NCBI RefSeq assembly: GCF_964355755.1
Contig: NC_092680.1
Span: 4,939,001 to 4,999,000, forward strand
Direction of reading: 5' to 3'
Length of the DNA stretch: 60,000 nt
Source of the DNA: Antedon mediterranea
Taxonomy: Eukaryota; Echinodermata; Crinoidea; Comatulida; Antedonidae
This document shows, piece after piece, positions 44,877-54,063 of this stretch. Each line of letters opens with the position of its first letter. Position 1 is the stretch's first letter. The notes under the pieces are model-generated. The model was not told where the DNA came from. It saw only the letters and a program-made list of their open reading frames with translations, and ran no database searches. The position numbers and the translations under genes were made by a program.

Positions 44877-45767
44877 ATGGGAGGTTCGTCGGAACTGGAT
44901 ATTATATATGGGAATTCCAATAGTTGTTGGGTTGTTCAAGATACTGAAGGAACAATTCAAGAAAATCAGTACTTATTTTATATACAACAATGCATATATA
45001 TATTGTGTGTACTTTCATTTCTTTCAAACATCTACGTTGTAGTTCTAATAGGTTCTTCAAAAAGGCTTCACAAGAAACGAAATATATTTGTGAGTTTTCT
45101 TGCCGTGACTGATGCAACAACCTCGATTTATATTTACTTTATGAACGGACTATATTCTGTAGATAGAACTGTAATTTTTTGGATAATAAGAATTGGATAT
45201 TCATTAAATTTAATATCAGTTTGTTTCATAGCATGTATCGCAGTCGATTGTTATATTGCACTTGTAGGAGCACCGCTTAAATATCATATTATTGTTACTA
45301 CTAAAAGATGTGTACTCGTTGTTATGTTTGTGATAGTTACCCAAATTACATTCGGTTTTGCCGTTTCTCTGATCTGTTTTAGCTGTTTTGTAGGTTTAAT
45401 AGTAATATATATTGTAGCCAACACCACTCTGTATATAATCATTTACTTTCGTATTCAAAGTCAACGTAAACAACTGAATCGAGCAAGACATAGAAACAAT
45501 AGCAGTAGCAAGATGCTGAGAACATTTTGTATTATCACTGGCGTCTCTCTGATAACATGGGTAGTAGCGTGTGCAGACTCATTTTTGCCCAAAAGTGCTT
45601 GTAACACACGCGAATATGAAGTCCTCTTACTAAGGCGATTTATCATTATGATATTGGTAACCTGTAATTCTCTTGTAAACCCGATCTTGTATGTGTTTAG
45701 AATGGACGAATTTAGAAAAGCTATAAGAGAGATAAAGTGTCTGAAAAGTATGTATCGACATAATTAA
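44877..45767 (+). CDS. GPCR-10: group II receptor, DCY
   Basis: Single-exon receptor of 296 aa. NSCW at 15-18, Asn51 (TM1), Asp79 in LAVTD (TM2), DCY at 124-126, TWVV in TM6 (no proline), NPILY in TM7, MDEFRKAIREIKCLK. TM1 has SNIYVVVL, unlike the SNISVVVL of its relatives. ECL3 carries a Cys (KSACNTREYE), as in all group II members, a possible partner for the N-terminal Cys. The start context is TGTAAACATG. Confidence 0.88.
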   Translation: MGGSSELDIIYGNSNSCWVVQDTEGTIQENQYLFYIQQCIYILCVLSFLSNIYVVVLIGSSKRLHKKRNIFVSFLAVTDATTSIYIYFMNGLYSVDRTVIFWIIRIGYSLNLISVCFIACIAVDCYIALVGAPLKYHIIVTTKRCVLVVMFVIVTQITFGFAVSLICFSCFVGLIVIYIVANTTLYIIIYFRIQSQRKQLNRARHRNNSSSKMLRTFCIITGVSLITWVVACADSFLPKSACNTREYEVLLLRRFIIMILVTCNSLVNPILYVFRMDEFRKAIREIKCLKSMYRHN

Positions 45768-45789
45768 TTAAAAGAACGACAGAATTCGA

Positions 45790-46140
45790 AGAGGTGAATA
45801 TAATATTGAAACGCTACAAATAGAAGAAACGCTAAATAGTTGCTTATATACAACAACAATGACTTGTATTGTGTATACTTGTCTTCATTTTCATATTCAT
45901 TGTAGTTCTACTGTTGCCTAAAAATTAGTTCACAATAATCGATTTATATTTGTGGCTGATGCACCAAATTCTGTGTATACTTCCTGAGCATAGTAAGTAC
46001 TGTGCTGTACTTTATACTGGAGTTATTTGGACTATAAACATTTTATATCAATTAGTCGCTATTACATACTGTAGCCCTTACATATCCTATTCTTGTTACT
46101 ATTAAAACATACGTACTCATTGTTATCAATGTATGAGTTA
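45790..46140 (+). pseudogene. GPCR fragment downstream of GPCR-10
   Basis: Collapsed copy: GAAGAAACGCTAAATAGTTGC (N-terminus), TTGTGTATACTTGTC (TM1), TTCACAATAATCG (ICL1), CCTATTCTTGTTACTATTAA (ICL2), CTCATTGTTATCAATG (TM4), in the right order with large deletions. Confidence 0.75.
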
Positions 46141-46734
46141 GCACAAGTACCTAATCTGGCAAGAAACAGTAGATGAGAACTATATTAATACATCCGTCTT
46201 AGATTTAGTGACTTATTTAGTCTCGATAAACTTTTCCCGAAATGTTAGTGATTTCAATAAAAAGAAAATATAACAGCCAACTTTCTATGTATATTTACGT
46301 TTGAAAAAACAACAACATTAGCATTGGCAGTTATTTGTTCATCTACAGTCAAATAGATAAAACAATAATAGTAACATTTACTAGTTTGGGAATCGTCTCT
46401 TGAAGGTAATCGTGTTTTCAATGTTGTCCGAGAAATATGGATCAATGAAGTGGAGAGATTATTATCATATTTTTTTTTCTGTTCGAGATTTTTTTATTTT
46501 TTTATTATTCATATTTCATACAGAGAAACACATAAGGATTATTATCATAATTATTTTGTTTTTGCTGTTTCTACCTTTGTAACTCTCTAATTAAAATGTA
46601 CATAATCTGCCCCAGGATGAGGAAGACAATATTGCCAATATTACACTAATTTTTACATTATTTCTACATTACTGGCAGTCAACTTGAGTGATGAAAATTT
46701 CAAATAAGAATTTGGATTTCATTAATGTTACAAG

Positions 46735-47254
46735 AATGTGATTGATGTTTGTCATCATGCAAGGACTTGATAGAAATAAATCTCGTGTCATTTTACAATC
46801 AGAATAGTTATATGTGATTGGTTTAGATATTTACAGGACGCGCAAAATCAAATCAATAAGGGAGGAGAATGTACGTTACAAAGGAAATATATTGTACTCA
46901 ACACTGCTGTGTATATAATAATATACATTCGTATTCAGAGTCAGCTTATAAACATGAATCTTAGAAAGAAGCAAAAACAGAAGTACTGGAAAAAGTTTGA
47001 GAACGTTTTGTATTATCCCTGGCGTTTCGTTGGTAACATGTAGACTAGCAGGTATAGACATAGTTTTACTTGAATTGTGTTGTCATTTACGGGATAATGG
47101 ACATATCTTACTAATGAAATGCTTAAGCATGTTTTTGATAAACAGTAATTGTCTTACGAACCCAATCATTTACGTGTTTAGACTGGATGCGTTTAGGAAA
47201 GCTATAAAGGAAATAAGTTTAAAAAGTATACATCAACTAAGCGGACATAAATAA
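46735..47254 (+). pseudogene. GPCR-11: receptor lacking TM1-TM4
   Basis: The group II upstream module (46735-46829, GTGATTGGTTTAGAT) is followed within 60 bp by TM5 (ATTGTACTCAACACTGCTGT), ICL3 and then TM6-TM7. These end NPIIYVFRLDAFRKAIKEI and a stop at 47254. About 600 bp coding for the N-terminus to TM4 is deleted. A frameshift lies in ICL3, and TM6 has a stop where TW is expected (ATGTAG). Confidence 0.85.
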
Positions 47255-47469
47255 AACTAGAATAGAAAATAGTTTTAAAAATCTACTGATATTGACGTTT
47301 TTTCATCGTCTGATATACTTTCAACTAAAGTTTAAATTTAATAATTTAGTGGCCAATATATAATAGTCAGGAGAGGGGAGACAGGACGTAACTTAATTAT
47401 TAAAGAAACTATATTATGCAATAGAAAACAGCATACTTATAAATCTACATATCGTATCAAATTAACAAT

Positions 47470-47965
47470 ACTGTATTTCCTTATAGCTTCCTCAGAAAGG
47501 CTTCACAGGGAACGTACCATATTTATAGGCCCACGTTTATAGGCCCACGTTTGTAGGCTCAAGCTTGAAGGCCCAAGTTTTTAGGCCTAAGCTTGTAGGC
47601 ACAAACTTGTAGGCACAAGTTTTTAGGCCCAAGTTTTTAGGCCCAAGTTTGAAGGCCCAAGTTTGTAGGCCCAAGTTTGTAGGCCCAAGTTTGTAGGCCC
47701 AAGTTTGTAGGCCCAAGCTTGTAGGCCCAAGTTTGTAGGCCCAAGCTTGTAGGCCCAAGTTTGAAGGCCCAAGTTTGTAGGCCCAAGTTTGTAGGCCCAA
47801 GTTTGTAGGCCCAAGTTTGTAGGCCCAAGTTTGAAGGCCCAAGTTTGTAGGCCCAAGTTTGTAGGCCCAAGTTTGTAGGTCCAAGTTTGTAGGCCCAAAT
47901 TTGTAGGCCCAAGTTTCCTATAATATAACACATTCTATGTATTTGCTTCTTGAACGGACTACATA
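47470..47965 (+). pseudogene. GPCR fragment split by a minisatellite
   Basis: At 47488-47526 the DNA reads S-S-E-R-L-H-R-E-R-T-I-F-I, the ICL1 to TM2 start of a receptor. At 47932-47962 it resumes with a piece matching the Y-F-L-N-G-L-H segment of TM2/ECL1. Between them lies the 14-bp array. So tandem repeats grew inside a dying receptor gene. Confidence 0.7.
47527..47921. repeat. 14-bp minisatellite GGCCCAAGTTTGTA
   Basis: About 28 copies of GGCCCAAGTTTGTA, with variants CAAGCTTGTA and CAAGTTTGAA; the left end is more diverged than the right. Period 14 keeps all three minus frames open, giving LGPTNLGLQTWAYK-type artefact proteins. Confidence 0.95.
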
Positions 47966-48017
47966 TATGTTGTGCGATTGATGTCAACCCGGCAATAAGA
48001 ATGTCAACACTCGGGAA

Positions 48018-48055
48018 TTACGTAATCAAAATGGTTAGTTATGATTGGTTTAGAT
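48018..48055 (+). promoter_or_regulatory. Group II upstream module, GPCR-12
   Basis: TTACGTAATCAAAATGG then TTAGTTATGATTGGTTTAGAT, 150 bp before the start. Upstream are TGCGATTGATGTCAACCC and GGCAATAAGAATGTCAACA. Confidence 0.6.
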
Positions 48056-48196
48056 TATTTACAGCACGCAGAAAATCAATATTCCAAGCAGTATGCAATG
48101 AAATGAGTGAATAGTGAAATTTGTTTGGCGAAGATACTGTAGTACATGAGAAACTTACTTAGGAATTTGCTATTTCTCATTAGAAGACAGTACTGA

Positions 48197-49087
48197 ATGG
48201 TAAGCATGGAAGAGTCGGAACTACATACTGTTTATGGAAACTCTACTTGTTGGGAGCCTCAAGATAGCGAAGAAACACTAAATGAAAATCTCTACTTATA
48301 TTTTATACAACAATGTATTAATGTGTTGTGCGTACTTTCATTCCTTTCAAATATCTCTGTTGTAGTTCTAATAGCTGTCTCAAAAAGGCTTCACAAGAAA
48401 CGAAATCTATTTGTTGGTTGTTTAGCCTTTGTTGATGCAACACACTCTTTCTATCTTTACTTTTTGAACGGACTTTATGATATAGATAAGTTTATATTTT
48501 TTTGGATTATACAAATTGAATATTCGCTCAACTTAATATCAATTTGTTTCATAGCATGTATCGCAGTGGATTGTTATATAGCACTTGTAGGAGCACCACT
48601 TAAATATCATATTATTGTTACTACGAAAAGATGTGTACTCGTTGTCATCACTGTGATAGTATCCCAGATTGCCTTTGGTTTTGTTCTTTCCATAATCTGC
48701 CTTGGTTGTTTTCTCGGTTTGATAGGAATATATCTTGTAGTTAACACTACTGCGTATATAGTAATATACATTCGTATACAAAGCCAGCGTAAAAAACTGA
48801 ATCGAAGAAGAAATAAAAACAGTAGCAGTAGCAAAATGCTGAAAACGTTTTGTATTATCACAGGCGTATTTTTGATAACATGGATATTAGTATGTGTAGA
48901 CGCAGTTTTGCTTACAAATGCTTGTGATTTCTTCAAAGATTCGGAAGGTATGCTGCTAGCGTATTTTATCTCTATTTTATTAATACTCATTAATTCTCTT
49001 GCAAACCCGATCTTGTATGTCTTCAGACTGAATGAGTTCAGAAAAGCTATAAAAGAAATAAGTAATTTTAACAAACTTTGTCGATAA
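48197..49087 (+). CDS. GPCR-12: group II receptor, DCY
   Basis: Single-exon receptor, 296 aa from the first ATG. The second ATG at 48206 (MEESELH…, 293 aa) lies in the GGTAAGCATGG context shared with relatives and is the likelier start. NSTCW N-terminus, Asn52, Asp80 in LAFVD, DCY 124-126, TWIL in TM6, NPILY, LNEFRKAIKEI. ICL3 is strongly basic (RKKLNRRRNKNSSSSK). No damage is seen. It is next to two decayed fragments, one on each side. Confidence 0.88.
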   Translation: MVSMEESELHTVYGNSTCWEPQDSEETLNENLYLYFIQQCINVLCVLSFLSNISVVVLIAVSKRLHKKRNLFVGCLAFVDATHSFYLYFLNGLYDIDKFIFFWIIQIEYSLNLISICFIACIAVDCYIALVGAPLKYHIIVTTKRCVLVVITVIVSQIAFGFVLSIICLGCFLGLIGIYLVVNTTAYIVIYIRIQSQRKKLNRRRNKNSSSSKMLKTFCIITGVFLITWILVCVDAVLLTNACDFFKDSEGMLLAYFISILLILINSLANPILYVFRLNEFRKAIKEISNFNKLCR

Positions 49088-49497
49088 AGTATCGATTGTT
49101 GAATTATTGGTTTATACCAATTATTTAGAACTTTGTTTGATATTGATATTATACTGGTAGACGATTTCTACAATTTAATTGTCAATATACAGTTTATTTA
49201 CCACTTTATATCGACAATTGTCAAAGGGAGGCGGAGCAAATAATGTGATGATGGATGAAACAAGTTTAAATATAACTTCAAAGATAATAAGCTTTATTTC
49301 ATATTGGGCCAAATACGCAAACACTGAGAGTCATGGTGACTGATGTGAGTAAACCAAAGAGTAATTGTTGCTGCAGCTTACTTGGCATCAATATCACATC
49401 ATTTATATACATTTAATAAACGTAATCGATGAGATTTGCAATTGTCAAAACACTAACGTAACTATAAACTAGGAAAATCAATGAACCAGAAGTTAAA

Positions 49498-49680
49498 GTC
49501 ATTGTGTGTATTTTCCTTTCTTTAAAGTATTATGCCGTAGTTTTGTTACTGTTACCGTACTCGCAAGTAACGAAATTTATTTTATAATTTTCTAGCCGAG
49601 CCTTTGCTCATACAATAAAGTATAGGCCTATGTAACATTACCTCTTGAGCGGACTACATGCTGTAGATTTTACAAGCAAG
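49498..49680 (+). pseudogene. GPCR fragment (TM1-ECL1) upstream of GPCR-13
   Basis: TTGTGTGTATTTTCCTTTCT (TM1), GTAGTTTTGTTACTGTTACC, AACGAAATTTATTT, CTAGCC (TM2), and CTCTTGAGCGGACTACATGC then TGTAGATTT (ECL1). Ordered as in a receptor but interrupted by stops and deletions. Confidence 0.8.
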
Positions 49681-49687
49681 TATTGGG

Positions 49688-49796
49688 CGTATGATTGATA
49701 TTTGTCAAAACGGCAATAAAAATGTCATCAACTTGATACAAACCAATCTCGTAACACTTACGTAATTAAAACGGTTAGTTGCGATTCGTTTAAATT
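49688..49796 (+). promoter_or_regulatory. Group II upstream module, GPCR-13 (best copy)
   Basis: Full set in order: ATGATTGATATTTGTCAAAA, GGCAATAAAAATGTCATCAA, CTTGATACAAACCAATCTCG, TTACGTAATTAAAACGG (49758) and TTAGTTGCGATTCGTTTAAAT, ending 188 bp before the start. CCAAT and the TTACGTAA palindrome are known types of transcription-factor site (NF-Y; PAR-bZIP or C/EBP), and TAATTA is a homeodomain core. Confidence 0.65.
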
Positions 49797-49983
49797 ATTG
49801 TACAGCACTATCAGATCAATATTAAGCAGCATGACATGTACTGTATAATGGAACTTGCTTGGCGAATCGAAATTTTACTTACTATTTTGACAAAATGGAT
49901 GTTATACTGCAACTATTTTTCTTTCTTTTTTTCTGGTGCAGACAATGAGAACTTTTTAGTTTGATATAAATAGAATTGTAGTC

Positions 49984-50862
49984 ATGGGAGAATCGGAACT
50001 TGATATTATATATGGAAATTCTAGCTGTTGGGAACCTCAAGATACCGAAGAAACACTAAAAGACAATATTTACTTATTTTATATACAGCAATGCATGTAT
50101 GTATTGTGCGTACTTTCATTCCTTTTAAATAACTCTGTTGTAGTTCTGACAGCTGTCTCAAAAAGGCTTCACAAGAATCGAAATATATTTGTGATTTTTC
50201 TAGCTGTAACTGATGCAATTAACTCGGTCTATCTTTACTTTATGAATGGGTTTTATGTTCTAGATATTTCTGTACTCGTTTGGATAATAAGAATTGGATA
50301 TTCATCGAATTTAATATCAGTTTGTTTCATAGCATGTATCGCAGTGGATTGTTATATAGCACTTGTAGGAGCACCACTTAAATATCATATTATTGTTACT
50401 ACTAAAAGATGTGTACTTGTTGTTATCACTGTGATAGTAACTCAGGTAGCTTTTAGTTTTGCTGTTTCTATATACTGTTTTAGCTGTTTTGTCGGTTTGG
50501 TAGGAGTATACATTGTACTCAACACTGCTGTGTATATAATCATATACATTCGTATACAAAGTCAACGTGAAAAACTGAACCTAGCAAGACATAAAAACAG
50601 TAGCAGTAACAAAATGCTGAAGACATTTTGTATTATCACAGGTATCTTGTTGGTAACGTATGGACTAGCAGGTATTAACGTACTTTTGCTCGAATATTAT
50701 TGTTATTTTTTAGATAATGAAGATATCTTATTAATGAAAATGATCAACACATTTTTGGTAATCATTAATTCTCTTGCAAACCCGATGTTGTATGTGTTTA
50801 GACTGGATGAGTTTAGAAAATCTATAAGAGATAGAAGTTGTTTGAGAAAATTTTGTCGATAA
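49984..50862 (+). CDS. GPCR-13: group II receptor, DCY, TM6 Tyr
   Basis: Single-exon receptor of 292 aa. NSSCW at 12-16, Asn49 (TM1), Asp77 in LAVTD, DCY at 121-123, and TYGL in TM6, where the toggle Trp is Tyr and the proline is absent. NPMLY in TM7. Helix 8 is LDEFRKSIRDRSC. The Trp-to-Tyr change at the toggle position is unique among the intact members. TM5-ICL3 matches pseudogene GPCR-11. Confidence 0.88.
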   Translation: MGESELDIIYGNSSCWEPQDTEETLKDNIYLFYIQQCMYVLCVLSFLLNNSVVVLTAVSKRLHKNRNIFVIFLAVTDAINSVYLYFMNGFYVLDISVLVWIIRIGYSSNLISVCFIACIAVDCYIALVGAPLKYHIIVTTKRCVLVVITVIVTQVAFSFAVSIYCFSCFVGLVGVYIVLNTAVYIIIYIRIQSQREKLNLARHKNSSSNKMLKTFCIITGILLVTYGLAGINVLLLEYYCYFLDNEDILLMKMINTFLVIINSLANPMLYVFRLDEFRKSIRDRSCLRKFCR

Positions 50863-50869
50863 AGTATTG

Positions 50870-51484
50870 TTGTTACTATTATTATTGTTCATAGTTTGTT
50901 GGTTTGAATTTTAATGATGTAACGTTTATAAAAACATGTGTTTTAAATGTGTATTTAAAACAAATGAAAAAAGAAACTACCAAATTAGTATTATCGAAAA
51001 TAAAAGTCTGATGTTAAATGAAAAACGTCAAACGTTAAATAAAAGTGTAATTATACTATAGGCATCTGATAAATAATTTTAGCCAGAGCGTTTATTTGTT
51101 TTTATTTTTTTAAATGCCTCTGTATACAGAATAATATAGATTTTAATGTGTAATTTGAACTATCCTCATCGAAAAGAAAGTGCTTGTTTAAAAAAAAATA
51201 TCGTGTACTGCAAAGTAAAAAAAAAATGAATATGAAACTCGATATTGATAAGTATTGGATTATTTTTCTCTACTGTAAACAACCCTAAAAATGCATCGCC
51301 GTAACTCAAATGAAACAGAAAATTAATTATGCTATAACGTTATGCAGAATTGCCAAAAACTTTACTGACAGTTATTATAAATTTTGATGGACATATTTGT
51401 TAAGTTTGAATTTAATTAAACCTACAATAAATTGATAATGAAGAAGCGATAACTCTATAATATTATAAGATTAGACAACAAAGT
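50870..51484. other. Stretch without a recognisable gene
   Basis: AT-rich DNA; only TAAATGAAAAACGTCAAACG-type short direct repeats near 51015-51045. Confidence 0.5.
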
Positions 51485-51487
51485 GCG

Positions 51488-51589
51488 TTGATTGATGTTT
51501 TATCAATACCATAATCACTTGCAATAACTTTTGAAACCAATCTCATAAAATGTCATTAATTAAATCGGTTATTTGTGATTCGTTAAGAT
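51488..51589 (+). promoter_or_regulatory. Group II upstream module, GPCR-14
   Basis: TTGATTGATGTTTTATCAAT, TGAAACCAATCTCATAAA, ATTAATTAAATCGGTTAT and TTGTGATTCGTTAAGAT, ending about 205 bp before the preferred start. Confidence 0.6.
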
Positions 51590-51794
51590 TAGTCGATATC
51601 AGATCCTAAAATGGCAATAAAAGCGTAGAAGTGGAATTTGTTTGGACACTTGATGAAGCTGTAATATAAGCTTTATATCGAATAAATCAGTTGGATATCA
51701 TCAAGTTGGAAAAAGTGATTCATTTTTATATTTATTCTTCAAGTGATTGACATTTCAGGATTGGATTTCGAAATATTTACTAAATATTGTAAGA

Positions 51795-52661
51795 ATGGAT
51801 AAATTTGAGGAGGAATTTATATATGTGAGCTCTAATGGAAGTTGTTGGAACGCTACAGATATAAAAGAAACGCTCAAAACCAACAGTTACTTATTTTATA
51901 CACAACTATGTGTATATTCATTGTGTGTACTTTCATTCCTTTCAAATATTTCTGTTGCATTTCTAATTTTTGTCTCAAAAAGACTTCACAATAAACGAAA
52001 CGTATTTGTGTGCTTTTTAGCATTGACTGATGCAACAAACTCAGTATATCTGTACTTTTTGACCGGACTTCATGATATAGATACGAATACATTTGTTTGG
52101 TTTATAAGAATTGGATATTCACTGAATTTAATATCAGTTTGTTTCATAGCATGTATCGCAGTAAATTGTTATATTGCACTTGTAGGAGCACCGCTTAAAT
52201 ACCATATTATTGTTACTACTAAAAGATGTATACTCATTGCTATCACTGTGATAGTATCTCAGACTATCTTTGGTTTTGCTGTTTCTATATACTGTTTTAG
52301 ATGTTTTGTCGGCTTTGTAGGAATCTATGTTATAGTTAACACTGTTGTATATACAGTCATATACTTTCGTATTCAGAGTCAACTTAAAAAACTGAACCTT
52401 TCAAGAAATAGAAACAACAACAGTAGCAAGATGCTGAGAACATTTTGTATGATTACAGGCGTATTGCTGACAACATGGGTTCTCGCTGGTATCAATTCAG
52501 TTTGGCTTACCAAAGCGTGTAATTCAAAAGAATACGAAAAGATGCTGCTAAAATTTTTTCTCGGTTATCTGTTATTAACCATTAATTGTCTTGCAAACCC
52601 TATATTGTATGTGTTTAGAATGGATGACTTTAGAAAAGCTATAAGAGAAATATGGTGTTGA
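51795..52661 (+). CDS. GPCR-14: group II receptor, NCY
   Basis: Single-exon receptor. The start at 51795 (TGTAAGAATG context, as in GPCR-9) gives 288 aa; an upstream in-frame ATG at 51747 would add 16 aa with no counterpart in relatives. NGSCW at 14-18, Asn51, Asp79 in LALTD, NCY at 123-125, TWVL in TM6, NPILY in TM7, MDDFRKAIREIWC at the end. TM1 has SVAFLIF instead of SVVVLI. It ends earlier after helix 8 than most. No frame damage. Confidence 0.87.
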   Translation: MDKFEEEFIYVSSNGSCWNATDIKETLKTNSYLFYTQLCVYSLCVLSFLSNISVAFLIFVSKRLHNKRNVFVCFLALTDATNSVYLYFLTGLHDIDTNTFVWFIRIGYSLNLISVCFIACIAVNCYIALVGAPLKYHIIVTTKRCILIAITVIVSQTIFGFAVSIYCFRCFVGFVGIYVIVNTVVYTVIYFRIQSQLKKLNLSRNRNNNSSKMLRTFCMITGVLLTTWVLAGINSVWLTKACNSKEYEKMLLKFFLGYLLLTINCLANPILYVFRMDDFRKAIREIWC

Positions 52662-52669
52662 ACAAACCA

Positions 52670-53160
52670 CTTGTTCCGGCGGAGTATTTTTTATTTGTCA
52701 TAGTTTACTTATTAATTCAAATTGCTTTTCAGAAAAGTTCACAACTTAAGGACAAGAAGAGTCAATAACGTGGATGTGTCATAAAAGACAACCAGCACTT
52801 TAGAATACAAAGAGAAACTATTGTTGGAAGGCTTTCGCTGCGGTTTTAACAGAAACTAAATTTTCTTAGTGGGAAAATGTAGATGCAGTCTAGAATCAGC
52901 TGAACTAAATAAGTTTTTAAAACAGACAATAATTGCTGATATAACATTGTATTATGCAGGTTTACCAAATGATTACAGGCTGTTATTTCCCAATTTGATT
53001 GATTGATATGATATTTTAAAATTACAATTTTTAATTTTAATAATTTACAATAAATTGATAACTAACGAATGGAAAAGAATTGCTTAATTATCAAAATTAC
53101 CGAACACAGTGTTGTGATTTTCTACATCAGGAACTAATTTTACCGACGTCATGAAGCAAT
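52670..53160. other. Stretch without a recognisable gene
   Basis: AT-rich 3' flank of GPCR-14. No duplicated fragment was recognised. Confidence 0.5.
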
Positions 53161-53196
53161 TTACGTAATATAATGGTTAGTTGTGATTAGTTAGAT
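53161..53196 (+). promoter_or_regulatory. Group II upstream module, GPCR-15
   Basis: TTACGTAATATAATGGTTAG then TTGTGATTAGTTAGAT. It is 870 bp before the preferred start at 54064; 53521-53580 has a second GTGATTGATG word. Confidence 0.5.
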
Positions 53197-54063
53197 TTAT
53201 CATAACGCGTCAACTCCAAGTATAATAGAACCGTAATCACTGACATTGATTGACACAGTAACTTTCATCGTTTTGCATGCTACGACAAACTTAGGTGAAA
53301 TGCAAATTTGATGTGAAGATGCCAAACACCTTTCTTCTGGTACAGACAATTAAACTAAATGAGATGGCTTACTATAAAAACAAACTCAATCACAAAAAAA
53401 TGTTATTAGAACTTTATTAATTGTTGATTAAAAAGCTGTCAATAATTAATTTTAAAAGATAATTATCGATGCGATAAACTTCAAACAAAACTAATAAGAA
53501 CGTGATGATTAAAGACAATCTTGGCGTGGTGATTGATGTGTTGTACCGAAGATGTAATAATTGCAATGGTTTGATTGGCATTGGATAACATACATTTATT
53601 AACGACTATATTAATATTCTAACACAGTTTACTTAATACTAACATTAGATAATGTACATGCGATTAAGCGGGTAGATATTAATCCTTATATAGAAAGACA
53701 TCGTTGCTATAATTAGACGCCAACACAACAGTGCCGCAACTAAACTAGAAATAACAAAAGGAACTGTTGGAGAAGCGTAATGTTACTTCAACTTACAATA
53801 GTGGCCAGTCGCCAATTATATTATTCAACACATATTTTGTTCGTCGAATGATAAACTTGGATTTTCTGGACCAGCCTTTCGAAAACTGCATCTTCGTTCA
53901 TGAGTATATTGTGCGAAAATATATTTATAGTTTCATGAAACGTATGTTGAATGCTTTTAATATCCTTGTTGGTTGTGTTTGCAAATGTTCCACAACTAAA
54001 AATGTATTGTCTATGGAGAAGTATTCTATATATTTAAGCTTAGAGTTTGCGAATTCAACAATA

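Noticed and set aside
47537-47987. Minus-strand frames of 102-116 aa with LGPTNLGLQTWAYK repeats
   Set aside because: Pure translation of the 14-bp minisatellite in three frames.
48607-49074. 155-aa minus-strand frame opposite GPCR-12, and similar frames opposite other receptors
   Set aside because: Shadow of the receptor coding sequence; recurs only because the sense strand is conserved.
53767-54063. 99-residue N-terminal extension of GPCR-15
   Set aside because: No counterpart in any relative and no signal peptide; the ATG at 54064 aligns with the other starts.
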